A stretch of 64,000 bases of DNA from positions 10,591,504 to 10,655,503 of the forward strand of contig NC_088298.1 in the NCBI RefSeq assembly GCF_032854445.1, in the 5' to 3' direction. The notes beneath the pieces are model-generated. The model had not been told where the DNA came from and did no database searches. It saw nothing but the letters and a program-made list of their open reading frames with translations. The translations under genes and the position numbers were made by a program. Of the stretch, positions 31,202-42,698 are shown in pieces. The stretch comes from Liolophura sinensis (lineage: Eukaryota; Mollusca; Polyplacophora; Chitonida; Chitonidae). Every line of letters starts with the position of its first letter. The stretch's first letter is position 1.

Positions 31202-34200
31202 CTGAAATGGAAAAGACCTTTATAGTATAAGGTATGCATGTATAATATGAAATAGTATTTAAATGGAGAAAGTCAGGCTCGATCACCAGTTCTCTGTAAG
31301 GTTAGGCAAATTTTGAAAATGACATAAGTGTGGTACTCTCAATATAAAAGACAGCAGCATTAAGACTGAGTTTCTACGAAGTTTGACAAAGGACTGATGT
31401 TGTTCATAATATAGCTATGCCACTATGCCATATATAGTAAGGAAATTATTCCTATTAAAAATGACATAAAAGACATGTAAAAAAATAAATATATACTGTA
31501 TCGCTGTTATTCTCCCGTCATTTACAAGATTTGCCTCCCTTTACTTATACTCTCTACAGATGGTGAGCACTGAATCTGGTAATGACCTGGCTTTTGCACA
31601 GCAAACATTTTGGTTTACATATATTTGATTTAGTGGAGCCAACAAAAAAAAAATCAAAGCATATACCGCGACACCGTATTTGCCATTAGGCCTACATCGT
31701 AAAACAACCAGCTGTGCTCACTATTAAAAACAGCACTGACATTACATTACTGAAGTCAACCAGAAGAAATTTTTAAAACTTTTTCTCCTTATGAACAGCA
31801 GAAGGTTAGATACATATTTTGAATCAATTTTATTTCCAAATTATAAGCATATTAAGCATGTTGCTATGGATACTTACATGTTACCATGGCCAGAGCTGCC
31901 ATACATGCCAAAGAGGAAATGTCCAATCCCATCCTCTGTAAGGATTTGCCAAACTCTAGTACAGACGCTATCCAATCGCCAAACATTTGTAGACACTGCA
32001 GCCTATGCATGACCATTCCATTACAAAACACTACCTTCTCATCATCTGACTGCATTCTGAAACAGATGAACAACAACAACGAAACGAAAAGTTAATATTT
32101 TGCGCGAGACACAAATAACAAAAGCTTTATTTTAGCAAAACAAGAAGCTTATCACTGTTTATGGCACTTTTTACGTGCTTGGAGATCACAGTTTGCAACT
32201 CATACGTTGCAGAGGGGCCTATAGGTCCTAAATTCTGCATAGATATTTCTCCTAAAATTTCAAAATGTAACCCTACCAAATGAGATGCATTATCTTGCTT
32301 TAGATGTTCAAGAAACATTTTAGCACAAACTCTACAGAAGGTAAGATTTATCTGCCAAACATGGCTACGCTGTCTTCCCGTTTTGTAGGTCCGTGTTTTG
32401 TTGGGTTTTCTTTCTTTCTTACTTTCTGCTGGGTAACTGAATCCCTTTCCCATAATTATTAACATATGACTTCAATATAATCCTATCGGCTAGAAAGGAA
32501 ATATCATTTTCGTGCCAGTTAACCTTGGGGCCTGGTGAATTCTGTATTTATTGATACGACTGTAGTTTGAGGCTTGTATTTCAAGCAGCCTTCCCGGTTC
32601 TCAACCCCCTTTAGGGATCACTCGTCATTAAGCATCTGGCAACCAGCCGCCGCTTCGGATTTTTTAGAAGCACGCGAGAAAACACAAAAGCTGTAGCAAG
32701 AGAGGTGAAGGCACGGTTTCGGATTTTGGTTGATCTCAGTTGATGCTTACGCTGGAAGGTGGGAAGTTTTGGCCCAAGGGATGTAATTTTTTTTAACCGG
32801 ATATCACACTAGCTGTGAGATCCTCAAGAATCATTGTCTGGGTCTTAGCAGTGAACACGAGTCAAGATTGAACATTGCGCCATCGTAAACCCTGGTAAAG
32901 TCAATGTAAAAAGCCCAAAACTGTCAAGTCTGTAACTTAATGCGTATGTACCTTTTTCCATGCATACATCTTTTGCAAACAGGTATGTTTAGTCATTGTA
33001 TCACCATATATATCATTTAACTGGTCCGATACGTTGTAATATCGAAAATTGTAAATTGTACAATCATTTAAGAACAATGTTTCGCTCTTTTCGTACTAAG
33101 CAACTTCGAATTAAACGGTTACCGTTATGCTGATGGCATATAATCTTATAGTCGACTCACGAAATACGCCTACACATCAACGCCATACCACCATTAGCCG
33201 CAGGGTTTATAACATGTGCTATTTACAACTATGTCTACTGCCAAGTTTTGTATTGTTTCTGCACACTGTCAGATGATGTCATAATGGCATACTCCCAAAT
33301 CGTTACCACGTCCGTTTGTATTTTATGTGTGGGGACATTGAGCCACTTTCCATCACCTTACAGCGTCAGTTAAGGTTTTTGTGAAGTTTGATTAATTTCC
33401 TTTCCAGAAAAGGAAATAAAAAAACATCAAAAGTATGCTTTAAGACTTTTACGTCCTTCAAAAAGTGCACTTTTACATACCAAACTTCAGATGAAATAGA
33501 TTAGCCAATATACCGCACATCTATTTTGTATTTAACCTATCCATTTAAGTTTTACAAATTCTTTTTTCTTGGGCCCGCTAATTCACAAGTAATTTTAAAA
33601 TTCAGATTCAGGCTTATTATAGTTTTTTTCCATCCCATTGTGGCTCTAACCCACCTGTATGCAGTCCTTAGTGCGAAGAGTTCTAATGAGGCCGACTGGA
33701 ATAAAAGATCTTGATCTTCTTTACACAGATCTTGGAAACCCGGGATCTTTTCTGCCCACGTTTTGATGACGTCAATGGAGCTGACGAGAATGTCGTAAAA
33801 TAACTTGATGTAGTCTTCGTCAGTTGTTGGGCTATCCTCACCGGTGGGAAGTTTGAACTGCAAATAACAATATGCCAAAGTCTGAATTAATAGTTCAATT
33901 TATTTATTTATTTATTTATTTCATTGGTATTTTACGCGGTACTCAAGAATATTTCACTTATACGACCGCAGCCAACATTATGGTGGGAGGAAGCTGGGCA
34001 GAGACCCGGGGAATCAACGACCATTTGCAGTTTGATAGTTCAATTAATAAGACAACCTCTAGCTAAACAAGATGATGTATCAAAATATTCACAGTGATCA
34101 TCGCTGAAACTCAGTTCGCATGCACCAGCCCGTGCTTGGACTTGCTAACATAACTATATAACTGAACTAACTGGGCGAGATCTCACAGCATTTCTCGCCT

Positions 34201-37200
34201 AGAAAAGTCGGTTCCAGACAGTGTAAAAACATAGCATTCTCTGCTGTTATACGCTGCAGTACTTGTGAACTAACTCTTAGCTTTACGAGAACAGTGACGT
34301 ATTACACAAAAAGAACAATTTGATTTACAGTTTCTCTTCTTTACTAGTAAAAATGGGTTTTCTTGAACTTTTTGTTCATTTTTGCTTATATCCTAAAAAC
34401 ATCCTTTTTTGCCGTAACCAAGTGTTGTTGTTGTTTTGTCATTATTGTTGTTGTTGTGAGAGCGCCTTCAATCCTCACCTTTTGGTAATCTAGGTTGGGA
34501 ATGTCCGGTGAAGTGTCAACGTGTGCCCTGACCAGGGCGGTAATGAGGCTGACGGGTGGGGAAGGTGGAGACTCCTGGGGACTCTTGGGCTTTGAGGGTA
34601 ACCGTCCCCGTCGTCCTTTTAGGCTGTCAGTCCGCACCACTGTGGGAAGAAAAATCAAAAAGGACTGTTTGAATGACTGATCAGGTGATTCACATCGGCT
34701 CCATCACACTGGATAAGTATGGACAGGAGACAGTTGGTCCTCTGTCATGGCACTGAAAATCGCTGCTTGGTGAAACGATTAGAGTAGATTTACCGGAAAA
34801 CAATTTTACTGTCGTATTACATCTTTGAAGAATGTGGTGGACTCGTATATATTAAAGGCTTTAGATGATAAGTTTTGTTTCTTAAAGAAATGTTTCTGAC
34901 AATCTCTGTAAATATGCTTCTTTATATATACAACATGGCTCCCGTCCATGCAAATACATCCTCGGTATTCCTGAGGTTCCCTTGACCCAAAACTCCTTTA
35001 GTTAGCCGTTTCTCCCACCCAACTTCAATAAACCCTTCTTTTTCAGTGACTCAAGATTCGAGTTTTAGGGACGGCCGGATACTATTTTTATTGCCAGTGG
35101 CGAGATCAGCGAGTTAGCTATCTAAATATCTCAGATGTCTACACAAATCCAAGTCTTCTTTCCAGCTGATACTAAAACATATTAGCACCCAGTAACAGCT
35201 GGATCAACACTGCCAGCGGCGGAAGAATCGGATCAACCGAGATTCCATGCTGTGTGACAGTCACTTCGTCAGGAGAAGCCACACTGAGGGTTCCATTCCC
35301 TGCATGGACTGCTTACTTCATTCTTTTCTTCGATATTTTAGTTTTTTACGAAATTTTTAAACCTAGAAATAGAATTCAGTGTGTATTCTTCTTCAATTCC
35401 CTTCATATCAGCAGTGCAGATAAACTATCCCCTTAGAAAGAAAATGTAAAGTTTAACGAAACAAAACAGAAAGGAAAATAATTGGGGTGGCAATAATATT
35501 TCCGTACCTTCTTTCACCATTCCGACTGCCAAGCATTTTTGAAAACGACAGAACTGACACCTATTTCTCCGTCTTTTATCCACGGGACAATTCTTGTCCG
35601 CGAGACAGACGTATTTGGCGCCCTTCTGAACAGTTCTCTGTAACGAGAAAGAAAATAGTTTACATCTCATGATTAAACAACTAATATATGTTTTCTTTGA
35701 CAAAAGTTCCCATGTTATAAGCTGTGCTAAACTTTTCTTTTCTCCTCTGCTCTCAGTCACTTTTTTCTTATTCTTATTGTTTCATGCATTTTAATCAGTT
35801 TTCTTTCGCTTTCGTTTTCATTGTATCCAATTTCGCTTTTAATATTGGTCAGTTACCTTGAAAAAGCCTTTGCAGCCCTCGCAGGTTCTGACGCCGTAAT
35901 GCTGACAGGCAGCGTTGTCACCGCACACGGCGCACATCTGGCACTCTTTCTGCGGCGTTTCCTGGCACGGCGATGAACGACTCGACGAAGGCGTGGAGGG
36001 AGTAGTCGGAGACTGCATCTGGAATTTTTGAACCTCCATCCTGTAGATGTAATAAAATCCATATGAAAAATCGACAGTCTTTTAGGGTTTTTCTTTTTTT
36101 GCCTCATGAAACATTTCCAAAATTTCGTTTTTCTTAGACACGTGGCTGTGTAATAAATGTGTAATAGTTTTGGAGACTCAAGTTTTCTCCTATTCTTTAA
36201 CGGAGCAATCTAAACATGTATATTATTCACATGAGTACGAAATTCTGTATTCTACTCCCATTTTTCTAAGTTTTTTCGGATCCTTTGATTCAGTTGCTGT
36301 ATCTAGGGATATGTATGAAATCCAATGTGCAAAATTGGATTTCTTATTCTGTGTTCGGTTGGTTAATATATCATTATTTAATATTTATTATATATGCAAG
36401 TTTCATTTCGGGTCATTAACATGGTTTTTATATTCCTACTCACCCGTCGGGAGTTCTCGGAGTGGAAATGGTCAGCGAAGGCCGCCGCTGAAAAGCTTGC
36501 CTGGACAGATGAATGTTCATTTCACCCCGATAAAGAGCGCCAGTGGCGGGAAAATTGAAATTAGCATCTGGGCTGGGAAGCCGCTGACTCTCATAGTAAC
36601 CCGACTGGTGGTAACCAGGGTAACCACTTTCGTCTCTTGTCTGATAGAGTCCCGTGTTGTCATGGTAACCATGTGAAAACACGGCTTGTTTTTGATCCAG
36701 ATCCGTGAAGCCCTGCACCTCTGAATGACTGAACAATGGCTGCGTTTGGTGATAACCGTGAGATTTGGAGAAATATTTTTGGTTGTCATGGAAACCTGTT
36801 TGATGGGGATGGTGATGATAGTACGATGAAGGATCCGTATCAGCCGGAAAGTTTTGAAAATGTCCCTGATAGTGGGTGGTTTCACCGAATTTCTCGGCTT
36901 GTTCTTGAGTCACTGTAGCGCAGTGATCGGTGAAGAGTCCAGAAAAGCCCTGTTTACTGGCGGAATCTTTTTCAAAGAGAATACCAGCTTCGTATCCGAA
37001 GGTAGCATCCGGATAAGTCTGGGGCGTAGTCTGTGATACAGGCTGCTGGTACCCATGAGCGGTGACCTGACTGTTGTCATATCCGGCGTAGGCGTCGACG
37101 GGGACGTCTGCTGCGGCTAAGCTGCTCTCCAGTGTGTACGAAGGAAGGGTGACCGCAGAGTAAGGGTAGACACTGATGTCCGCGGGAACGGGGTTAGCGG

Positions 37201-39300
37201 TGTTCATGCTGTAGGCTGCTGACGAAAACTGGTCCACCACCGGTGACGTCCCGGTGGAAAATGTCGTCTGTAAAACAAATCCGGACAGTACGTTAGCAAA
37301 ATTGTTTCAGTTCTCTCCGTTTGACTTATCACACATCATGCTATATCGTTGCCTGGAACGCTGTATGTACAGGTACTGACCAATCAACCAATCAACTTCA
37401 TCTGTGATATATTACCCATATTCGCTCAGTTCAAAGCACAGATGGATACTTACGATTTAATGTCTAAGCATTTAGCTGGAAACAACAGGGCTATATTCTG
37501 TATAAATACAGAATTAAAATGTCCGCTCTGGCCTTTTCTGAATGCATATTTCTATCTACTTATATACCGTTAGGCCTGGAATTGATGCCGATTGTATTCA
37601 GTTCCGAATGTCCAACTGCCTGGTAACTTCTTTCGTGATTTTTGACTCTCGCATTAATTCCCATCGCACTTTTTACATTTGCAAACCACATAATGTTCAA
37701 TGATCAATGCATTTCTTTGTTATACACATTATATTGTTTTCTTCTTTATGAACCGACAACTCACAAGCGTGAAATTTAAAGCCCAATTAATTCGACACTT
37801 TTTAAATCGTGTTTTATTTCAGCGTTTTTTGTGTACATTGTATGGTTTCATCCGATGAAGTGCGTGGCACAATCTGTACCTGATTGTTGTAACACTGGGG
37901 CAATTGTGACGAACGTCTTGTGCAATCTGTTCAATTAAATCGGCACAAACACAGCAGAACATATCGCTTGCCAAACTGAGGTTGGTGCAGTGTTCCCCGC
38001 TAGGTGGCGCACGCTCAGTTCACGCAAGGTCATACTTGAACCACGATGAATGAAGCGCGTTGTCCGCCAAGTCACGCGACGCCACCAAAGCCTGAGGATC
38101 AACAACTGTCATGCACTGGTTACGTCTGCGGTCAAAGAAAAATTCTCCGATCTGTCGAGGGAGCTGGAATAGTGCTTCACTTATTTGATCGTCCCGACAG
38201 TTCACGTTCGCTAAGCACGTGACCGTGAACTCGACACGCGCATCGGCGAGGATTTGTGGAGTGACCTTTGACCCGCTGTGTGCGTTACGACTTTATCGTA
38301 TTGGTCATTATTTAATACGCCGTAGTGTCTCTCGTCGGCGCTGGGGACACGGGTTTATCTTTGCAAATTCCAGCCACGTTCTCTCCATAAATCTAACATA
38401 TGTCCACAGAGCATTGGCTTCAGCATTTGGTCCTTGTTAAAATTCATGGGACCATTGACCACTTAATTAATAAAATGTAGTTATCATTACAAAACGGAAA
38501 TATAAAATGAAACATAAACCATATCATGGACAAGTTCGAAGTATTTTTCTTTCTTTCGAAAGACCAAGCTCTTGAATAAAATATTGTATGAAGTGTACAT
38601 TTCTCGCGAAAAGAAAAAAAGACTTTCTTTAAACAGCTAGCAAAAATAACATATACTTCATTTTTTTTTATTATTATTAGACCTCAAACGTTTTCATTAC
38701 ACATAATGTACGTCTACATAACATTCATGCTATAGAGCAACTGTGCACGACATTTATTACATTTAAGTAACTTTTCCCCTAAATACGTTGTTTAACATTA
38801 CAGCTTTCCTAGGTATAATATAAATGTTTTTGTTGCCTAGCAGCCACAGAGCTTCACCAGGTACTGTCAAATTTCTTGACTTAATACCGCGGCCGGACTA
38901 TGTGAAGGTGTTTGAGAAAGTACAAGAACAAGCAAAATTGCTCTACAGACTTATATCAAAGATGAAAGATACGAACCACCAACACAAAGATGAAAAAAAG
39001 ACGATGAGCAAGAAAAACGCACGAAAAAAGCATCAACTCTGTAGTAAATGATTATTACAAAAATGGTACATCCATAAAATGGCTGATGGAAATTGATCAT
39101 TAAGAATTGTTAGGGGAGCGACCTATCAAATGTCCCAGTCTCTCTCTGCTCTGTAGCCTTGACTATGTAGAACATATGAAAGTTTGGATATCCAGGTTTT
39201 GCTCTATACCACAAATAAACCCCAAACAACACCAAACAAACCACAACGGTGAAAAATCCCAATAAGCTCCCTTACCCACCTGAGAATGTAACAGCAACAT
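30942..39300 (-). CDS. NR4A: NR4A-class orphan nuclear receptor (Nurr1/Nur77/HR38 orthologue), 7 coding exons
   Basis: Exons in transcript order: 39280-39300 (start), 36444-37267, 35857-36040, 35508-35637, 34479-34639, 33655-33857, 31878-32056, 30942-31201; the last seven are certain. Joined they give about 653 residues (vertebrate NR4As about 600-625). Residues 1-317 are a Tyr/Gln/His/Ser-rich activation domain. About 318-386 hold the two C4 zinc fingers ([20 protein letters not shown], then GCKGFFK and [19 protein letters not shown]). These are followed by [20 protein letters not shown], the NR4A-specific A-box extension that contacts the AAAGGTCA site. From about 441 the ligand-binding domain contains WAEKIPGF and [14 protein letters not shown] and ends LPF, as in the family. 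The DNA-binding domain is split by an intron after GFFK, a typical nuclear-receptor position. NR4As act in the nucleus as immediate-early factors. All phases agree. The first exon is the only uncertain part. Confidence 0.96.
31878..32056 (-). CDS. NR4A: NR4A exon, ligand-binding domain middle
   Basis: 179 bp, acceptor TGTTTCAG, donor GTAAGT. Encodes [20 protein letters not shown] through ALAMVT. The 1-nt overhang joins the last exon to give VTLRHGL, where vertebrates have VTERHGL. Confidence 0.95.
32057..33654. other. NR4A intron, largest within the ligand-binding domain
   Basis: 1.6 kb without recognisable repeats. A minus-strand open frame at 32127-32465 resembles no family I know and lacks splice context; it is treated as non-coding. 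Confidence 0.5.
33655..33857 (-). CDS. NR4A: NR4A exon, start of ligand-binding domain
   Basis: 203 bp from acceptor TTATTTGCAG to donor GTGGGT. Encodes [30 protein letters not shown] and [21 protein letters not shown] chance CRE sequence at 33767-33774 lies within the codons for Ile-Asp-Val-Ile. Confidence 0.95.
33901..34034 (-). mobile_element. SINE family A, 5'-truncated, in an NR4A intron
   Basis: TATTTATTTATT tail, TTCATTGGTATTTTACG and TCAAGAATATTTCACTTATA core. Perfect 11-bp direct repeats ATAGTTCAATT flank it at 33890-33900 and 34035-34045. It is the only SINE found within the NR4A coding span. Confidence 0.92.
34479..34639 (-). CDS. NR4A: NR4A exon, A-box and hinge
   Basis: 161 bp, acceptor TTCTTCCCACAG, donor GTGAGG. 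Encodes [20 protein letters not shown] and the [18 protein letters not shown] hinge typical of NR4A. Confidence 0.96.
34640..35507. other. NR4A intron between zinc finger 2 and hinge exons
   Basis: 868 bp with no recognised repeat or exon. Confidence 0.6.
35508..35637 (-). CDS. NR4A: NR4A exon, second zinc finger
   Basis: 130 bp, acceptor TCTCGTTACAG, donor GTACGG. Encodes [17 protein letters not shown] through [12 protein letters not shown], with the four Cys of finger two. Confidence 0.96.
35857..36040 (-). CDS. NR4A: NR4A exon, first zinc finger
   Basis: 184 bp, acceptor TTACATCTACAG, donor GTAACT. Encodes a Ser/Thr/Pro linker, then [20 protein letters not shown] and CKGFFK, the P-box for AAAGGTCA recognition. 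Confidence 0.96.
36444..37267 (-). CDS. NR4A: NR4A exon, N-terminal activation domain
   Basis: 824 bp, acceptor TTTGTTTTACAG before ACG ACA TTT TCC, donor GTGAGT. 274 codons rich in Tyr, Gln, His and Ser (for example [18 protein letters not shown]), weakly conserved as is usual for this domain. The + strand open frame at 36170-36676 is its shadow. Confidence 0.9.
37997..38010 (+). promoter_or_regulatory. CTCF-like motif
   Basis: CCGCTAGGTGGCGC agrees with the CTCF core (CCASYAGRKGGCRS) at 13 of 14 positions. CTCF is present in molluscs and other bilaterians. Binding is not shown. Confidence 0.4.
38020..38205 (-). other. unidentified open frame in the NR4A first intron
   Basis: 61 codons ([20 protein letters not shown] ... 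[12 protein letters not shown]) with coding-like composition, ending in TGA. GTGAAC overlapping the stop could be a donor in phase 2, which would not join the phase-0 NR4A exons. It may be an alternative 5' exon, an antisense by-product of a CpG-rich element, or chance. Confidence 0.2.
38216..38274. promoter_or_regulatory. E-box and perfect DR1/NBRE in the NR4A first intron
   Basis: CACGTG at 38216-38221; at 38262-38274 the minus strand reads GGGTCAAAGGTCA, a DR1 that contains the NR4A monomer site AAAGGTCA. Both fall in the CpG-richer segment. Autoregulation or RXR/HNF4-type input is inference. Confidence 0.4.
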
Positions 39301-39482
39301 TGACGGTGTGTTGTTGTTGTCTGACGGTGACAGGGTTGGCTCGACCGGGGCACGGGCTCGGGACGGGCCCTCGGCAGGAGAGAAGGGCCGTGCTAAATCT
39401 GGGCGGCTGTTAACCCCTTGTCGGTAAACACCGAGTTCGCTCGTCGTTAAAGTCTCGGCAGACGAGGCTTCACCGGCTAAAC
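39280..39482 (-). CDS. NR4A: NR4A 5' exon with probable start codon
   Basis: Donor CAG|GTGGGT at 39280 leaves phase 0, matching the next exon. The closest ATG is at 39298-39300, giving MLLLHSQ before TTFSTG. A pyrimidine tract and GTGTCAG at 39483-39485 look like an acceptor, so at least one more upstream exon probably exists. The frame stays open upstream through the whole exon (TTSELGVYRQGVNSRPDL, then a Pro/Ser-rich stretch), so a longer N terminus or an isoform is possible. Confidence 0.6.
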
Positions 39483-39699
39483 CTGACACAGTTCGAAGAA
39501 AGAAAAAAAAACATGAAAAATCACTTCTAAACATAAATGAATGAATGTCTATGGCTTAACGCTTTCTAAAAATGAATTTAGATAACAATATATTGATACA
39601 CCGATTTTTAAAATATTTATCTTCACATAAATATTTACTCCTTGTATGGAAGATCTAGAAGGGAACGTGGTTTTCTCTGGAACGTCAACCCCAAAAACA

Positions 39700-39770
39700 C
39701 TAGACCGCCGTCATTATAAGCCTACTCGAAATATTCCGCCTTAAACATCAATCAAATAAATAAACCTTCT
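39700..39770 (+). mobile_element. SINE family A tail remnant
   Basis: CCGCCGTCATTATAAGC, CTCGAAATATTCCGCC, TTAAACATCAATCAAATAAA follow the family-A 3' end at moderate identity. Confidence 0.6.
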
Positions 39771-41418
39771 GTTTATTTATGTTAACGCAGGAAACTACAT
39801 ACTGCCCTGTACCTAAAGCATACAGGCCTACGTCTGTCTGCGTTTGAGATGTTGTTGTTGTTCGCGGGTATCAATGGCTGGAAAAAATCCACAGTATTGA
39901 AAATATGAGAGCATTTTCATAAACAAAGTAACATTTTCTGAATTGAAAAGCAAGTTAACACAGACTTATGAGAAAATGTAATGTTATATTATGAAAGAAG
40001 ATGGGACAAATTCAATTATCAGTGGCTCTGCGTACATTAAAACGTGTGGTTGAATTGATCTTCTGAAAGAAAAACAGTTCAGGTATAGCAAATTTGTGTA
40101 AATTCGGTGTCACTGCAAAAATTCAAACCTCCGAATTCACAATGGGATAAAAAAAATGAGCGATTTAACATATTAAGAGAAGATTCTTGATCTGAAAATT
40201 AAAAACCAAGAATAATGTTTGAAGTATACGCTTAGACCTGTTTTAAGATGTCAAATGTCAATTAGCACATTGTATACGTAACAGCTTTAAGTCACAAACG
40301 ATTTAAAATCTAATATTTCCTAACAGCGAATTCTTTATCGTGCTGCATAAAAAACAGAAGCACTACATTCGCATTCTATAAATTTTGTTAGGAAAACATT
40401 TTGCCAGGTTAGGAAATCTGTGAAATGTTCAATCCACGGTGTATCGTTAATCAATACACTATCAGTGACTGATAGTTAATTGAAGGGGAAATTAATCAAA
40501 AGTACGACAAAAAAAATGAAAATAAATTAACGAAATATGTAAAAGTTTCCACAGTTATAGTATTTTCGGATGAGTTTAAAATGTTGCGTGGCTGAAATAC
40601 ATTGCATAGAATACATACATACATACACGCTGTGGTCGTCTGCTGTCGACAGGCAAAATGCTAAGCTGATGGGTATAGCGCACAGAAATAGTGCTACGAT
40701 CCGTGCAAATAAATTAAGGGACTTCTTTTTACTACGAATCAAGTAAATCCCCGGCGGAGCAGCGTCAGATAAACAGGGGTTCGTCGCGTTACATCAACGC
40801 TAAAGACACATTTTCATTTCGGCAAAAGGGTCGTGATGATAAATATTCATCCTCACGAGTAATCCAATAGGATTTGTAAGCAGAACATCTGCCTCTTGTC
40901 AATCAAAACGATCAATGAACAATCGACCACGTATCACGTGACAATTTTGAATCGGCCGGGGAGATACTGCGTCTGTGGTTGAATTTTTCAAGGGTATAGG
41001 TGCTAACAACAACATCTAAAACGCAGTCAAACGTAAATGGAGTAGGTACAGGGCAATATTATGTGTTAACATATACTGCAAAGGATTAAATTTTTAACAA
41101 ATTCAGGTCTCTCAGGAATGATGTGAGGCTTTTAGTACGCATTCAGAGTAAGTTTACATAATAATACGAATGAATATTTGTCTGTTAATTCTGTCTGTCA
41201 AGTCTGTTCTAACTTTAAAAATGAACTTTCGTTCAGTTTTAATTTCTTCTAACAGTGACAAGGTCGACGGAAGACTTCTCTCAATTTCTACAGTTATATA
41301 TACGTTTTACCAATAAATCAAAATTATATATAATAATATAATGGGCCACAGCAAGTGCTACTGAAGTAACCTTTATAATCTCATTTAGCTCAGTGAAAAA
41401 TAATATTTTTTTGTTACA

Positions 41419-41604
41419 AGGCATTACCGCGTGCGAATACGTGAAGACAATCCATATAGTGTTACGGTAAAATCCCAGAAAGGCATTACCGCGTGCGAAT
41501 ACGTGAAGACAATCCATATAGTGTTACGGTAAAATCCCAGAAAGGCATTACCGCGTGTGAATACGTGAAGACAATCCATATAGTGTTACGGTAAAATCCC
41601 AGAA
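41419..41604. repeat. three near-identical 62-bp tandem copies
   Basis: Unit AGGCATTACCGCGTGCGAAT, ACGTGAAGACAATCCATATA, GTGTTACGGTAAAATCCCAG, AA. The copies differ at about one base, so the expansion is recent. The unit has inverted TTACCG / CGGTAA near its ends. Confidence 0.95.
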
Positions 41605-42348
41605 AGGTTTCTACTCCAAAGACTATATGTATACTTAACATGAGAAAAATTCCGTCAGACTATTTATATTCTACCTCCGTACAAGAAATAATTTTGTGCC
41701 ATCCAGCTTATCACACAAGTATTTTTCCGTGAGTACGCATTAACGAATCCGGACAGAATATTCAACGTGGTTATTCGAAAAAATCCAACAGCTGAAAGAT
41801 GCAGAATCCGAAATCCCTCTTGTGTAATCGACTTTCAGAGACGACTAAACAAAGAGAATGGCTTTGTTTGAATGTTTTTTCCTCAGGAACCGACCGTAAA
41901 AATGTAGTTTACAGTGAGTGTCATAAGCACCAAACAAACTCTGAAAATATTCGCACAGAATCATGTGAAAGCAGTCCACAAAACTGTTGTTCCGGGCCGA
42001 TTTAAACGCTTAGCACAAACTTTTGTTAATATCGTAAGAGGTATCCGGCTGGGTCTACCGCTTAGACCTGTTTTATATCCTTATCGACGTTATCTTTATC
42101 CCATTAAATACGTCAGTTAATGGGGATACATAGTAAATACATATAATAAATACATAATAACATGCTTACTTAGAGGCGCTAGCAATCTATGATAAGAAAA
42201 AAATGCTAATTGCTGGTAATGAGAACTAACATCAATAAAGTGTTAGCAATGTATTATTATACAGATATAGTGTGCCAAACAATTCAGATTTAATGATTTA
42301 TTAGGTCTATCATGTATGTGGGTAAACATGGTTACGATGTATCTGGTG

Positions 42349-42698
42349 AATTCAAAATAATTTTGCTAGTAAATGTGGTCCGTAACTTGAATCAAGCGCC
42401 ACTGCAAATTCAAAATAGTTTTGCTAGTAAATGTGGTCCGTAACTTGAATCAAGCGCCACTGCAAATTCAAAATAGTTTTGCTAGTAAATGTGGTCCGTA
42501 ACTTGAAATCAAGTACCACCGCAAATTCAAAATAGTTTTGCTAGTAAATGTTGTCCGTAACTTGAATCAAGCGCCACAGCAAATTCAAAATAGTTTTGCT
42601 AGTAAATGTTGTCCGTAACTTGAAATCAAGTACCACTGCAAATTCAAAATAGTTTTGCTAGTAAATGTTGTCCGTAGCTTGAATCTGTAGCACTGCAA
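42349..42698. repeat. minisatellite of about 58-bp units, six copies
   Basis: Unit AATTCAAAATAGTTTTGCTA, GTAAATGTGGTCCGTAACTT, GAATCAAGCGCCACTGCA, with alternating variants (GTGGTCC/GTTGTCC; AAGCGCC/AAGTACC). Followed at 42745-42805 by a short GGTACCGAGCGG repeat. Confidence 0.93.

Larger units (their letters stand above)
37268..39279 (-). other. NR4A first coding intron
   Basis: 2.0 kb. The stretch 37980-38290 is GC/CpG-richer than its surroundings and contains a CTCF-like motif, an E-box and a perfect DR1 (listed separately), so it may be an intronic enhancer or alternative promoter. The rest is AT-rich. Confidence 0.5.

Noticed and set aside
32127-32465. 112-codon minus-strand frame in an NR4A intron as an extra exon
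   Set aside because: The flanking NR4A exons join in phase without it and it has no recognised domain or splice sites.
33767-33774. CRE inside an NR4A exon as a regulatory site
   Set aside because: It is fully explained by codons of the conserved ligand-binding domain; counted but not listed as a regulatory feature.
36170-36676. 168-codon + strand open frame
   Set aside because: Overlaps the NR4A N-terminal exon and its intron on the other strand; shadow frame with no domain.
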